A DNA stretch of 64,000 bases from Brachypterus glaber (Eukaryota; Arthropoda; Insecta; Coleoptera; Kateretidae), in assembly GCA_958510825.1 (NCBI GenBank), contig OY294049.1:248001-312000 (forward strand). The letters are read 5' to 3'. Positions 63,801 to 64,000 of this stretch are shown here, piece after piece. Below the pieces are notes generated by a model, which saw only the letters and a program-made list of their open reading frames with translations, searched no databases and was not told the DNA's origin. Made by a program: the position numbers and the translations under genes. Each line of letters starts with the position of its first letter. The first letter of the stretch is position 1.

Positions 63801-63995
63801 ATCTATTAAGCAAGTGTTACTATGTAGTCGACGACTTTAGTTGGCCAGGGGAACGGTCGTAATTACGACTTAAGTCCTAATATTTTATTTATGTATACGT
63901 TCTTAACAATTCTATGTTAATATTTATTATGTTACGTACTATGTATGTATTGTAGTATTCTATGTTATCCAATGGTTAATAACCATAGTAAGCTT
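60829..63995 (+). pseudogene. Decayed jockey-type LINE (ORF1 end, endonuclease, reverse transcriptase)
   Basis: In order: the end of ORF1 (about 60850-60995: QPTVYASLKVTINEEYLEKA, WNPSIWPKGAFVSRFLVRR); an endonuclease start (LNAEGLNNTKIDEF, then FICINETWARDEN) with stops; the rest of the endonuclease at 61103-61738 (ILCGDFNNKT, TFSDHRTV); the linker and first reverse-transcriptase motifs at 61590-62480 (SAGPDNVPVRLIKKCAEY); NYRPISLAPAFSKVFEYCML, QHGFRQNRSTQTATLSFL and FCDLSRAFDCVRHDIL at 62458-62832; the catalytic MYADDTSL at 62956-63597; and the C-terminus to 63862. At least three frameshifts and several stops are present. An expansion of the pentamer ACTGT at 61632-61661 causes the frame change next to the SDH motif. 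The 3' end may lie beyond the window. Confidence 0.88.
61632..61662. repeat. (ACTGT)n microsatellite inside LINE endonuclease
   Basis: Six ACTGT units follow the codons for SDHRT. They sit exactly where the frame changes from the endonuclease frame to the downstream frame. Confidence 0.9.
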
Positions 63996-64000
63996 TCTAA

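Overview
This window looks like animal, most likely insect, nuclear DNA. It is AT-rich and lies almost entirely inside one host gene: a plus-strand Na+/Ca2+ exchanger of the Calx/NCX (SLC8) family. Six internal exons can be placed with consensus splice sites and a continuous reading frame: 2306-2555, 31786-31877, 43644-43789, 46684-46885, 57326-57484 and 60058-60229. In order they encode the CBD1-CBD2 junction and CBD2, the end of CBD2, the rest of the cytoplasmic loop, the first helix after the loop, and the second half of the alpha-2 ion-transport repeat. The first and last exons of the gene lie outside the window. A beetle or similar insect is my guess, from the Calx-like protein and the repeat types; it is not proven.

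The rest is intron (about 29.2, 11.8, 2.9, 10.4 and 2.6 kb, plus the start of a sixth), filled with layered transposable elements. Intron 1 holds a 3.8 kb Tc1/mariner-like element with a broken transposase and a nested hAT MITE (perfect 8-bp target-site duplication, TSD), an 80-bp-arm palindrome with a hammerhead-like core, a nearly complete jockey-superfamily LINE with an intact 952-codon ORF2, several foldback elements with TA target sites, LINE fragments, a tRNA-derived SINE with another LINE copy inside it, and repeated copies of a DINE-1/mini-me-like element carrying a tandem array of C-rich/G-rich hairpin units. Intron 2 holds several MITEs and a full-length, apparently intact 5.95 kb LOA-like LINE in antisense orientation, bounded by a 12-bp TSD and ending 115 bp before exon 3. 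Introns 4 and 5 hold four long copies of a MITE family with CCCTRGTAG termini, an exact 530-bp tandem duplication, an inverted segmental duplication, and a decayed copy of the end of exon 4. The right end of the window (from 60.8 kb) is a decayed LINE.

The most notable points are: a canonical UUUAAAU slippery heptamer exactly at the ORF1/ORF2 overlap of the intact jockey-like LINE, whose ORF2 has no AUG before its endonuclease domain; a fossil duplicate of Calx exon 4; a MITE group that appears to duplicate the dinucleotide TT on insertion; long inverted repeats flanking Calx exons; and a transposon end lying 12 bp upstream of exon 6, so that the branch-point region must be transposon-derived. 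I see no rRNA gene, no CRISPR array and no complete host gene other than the Calx segment.
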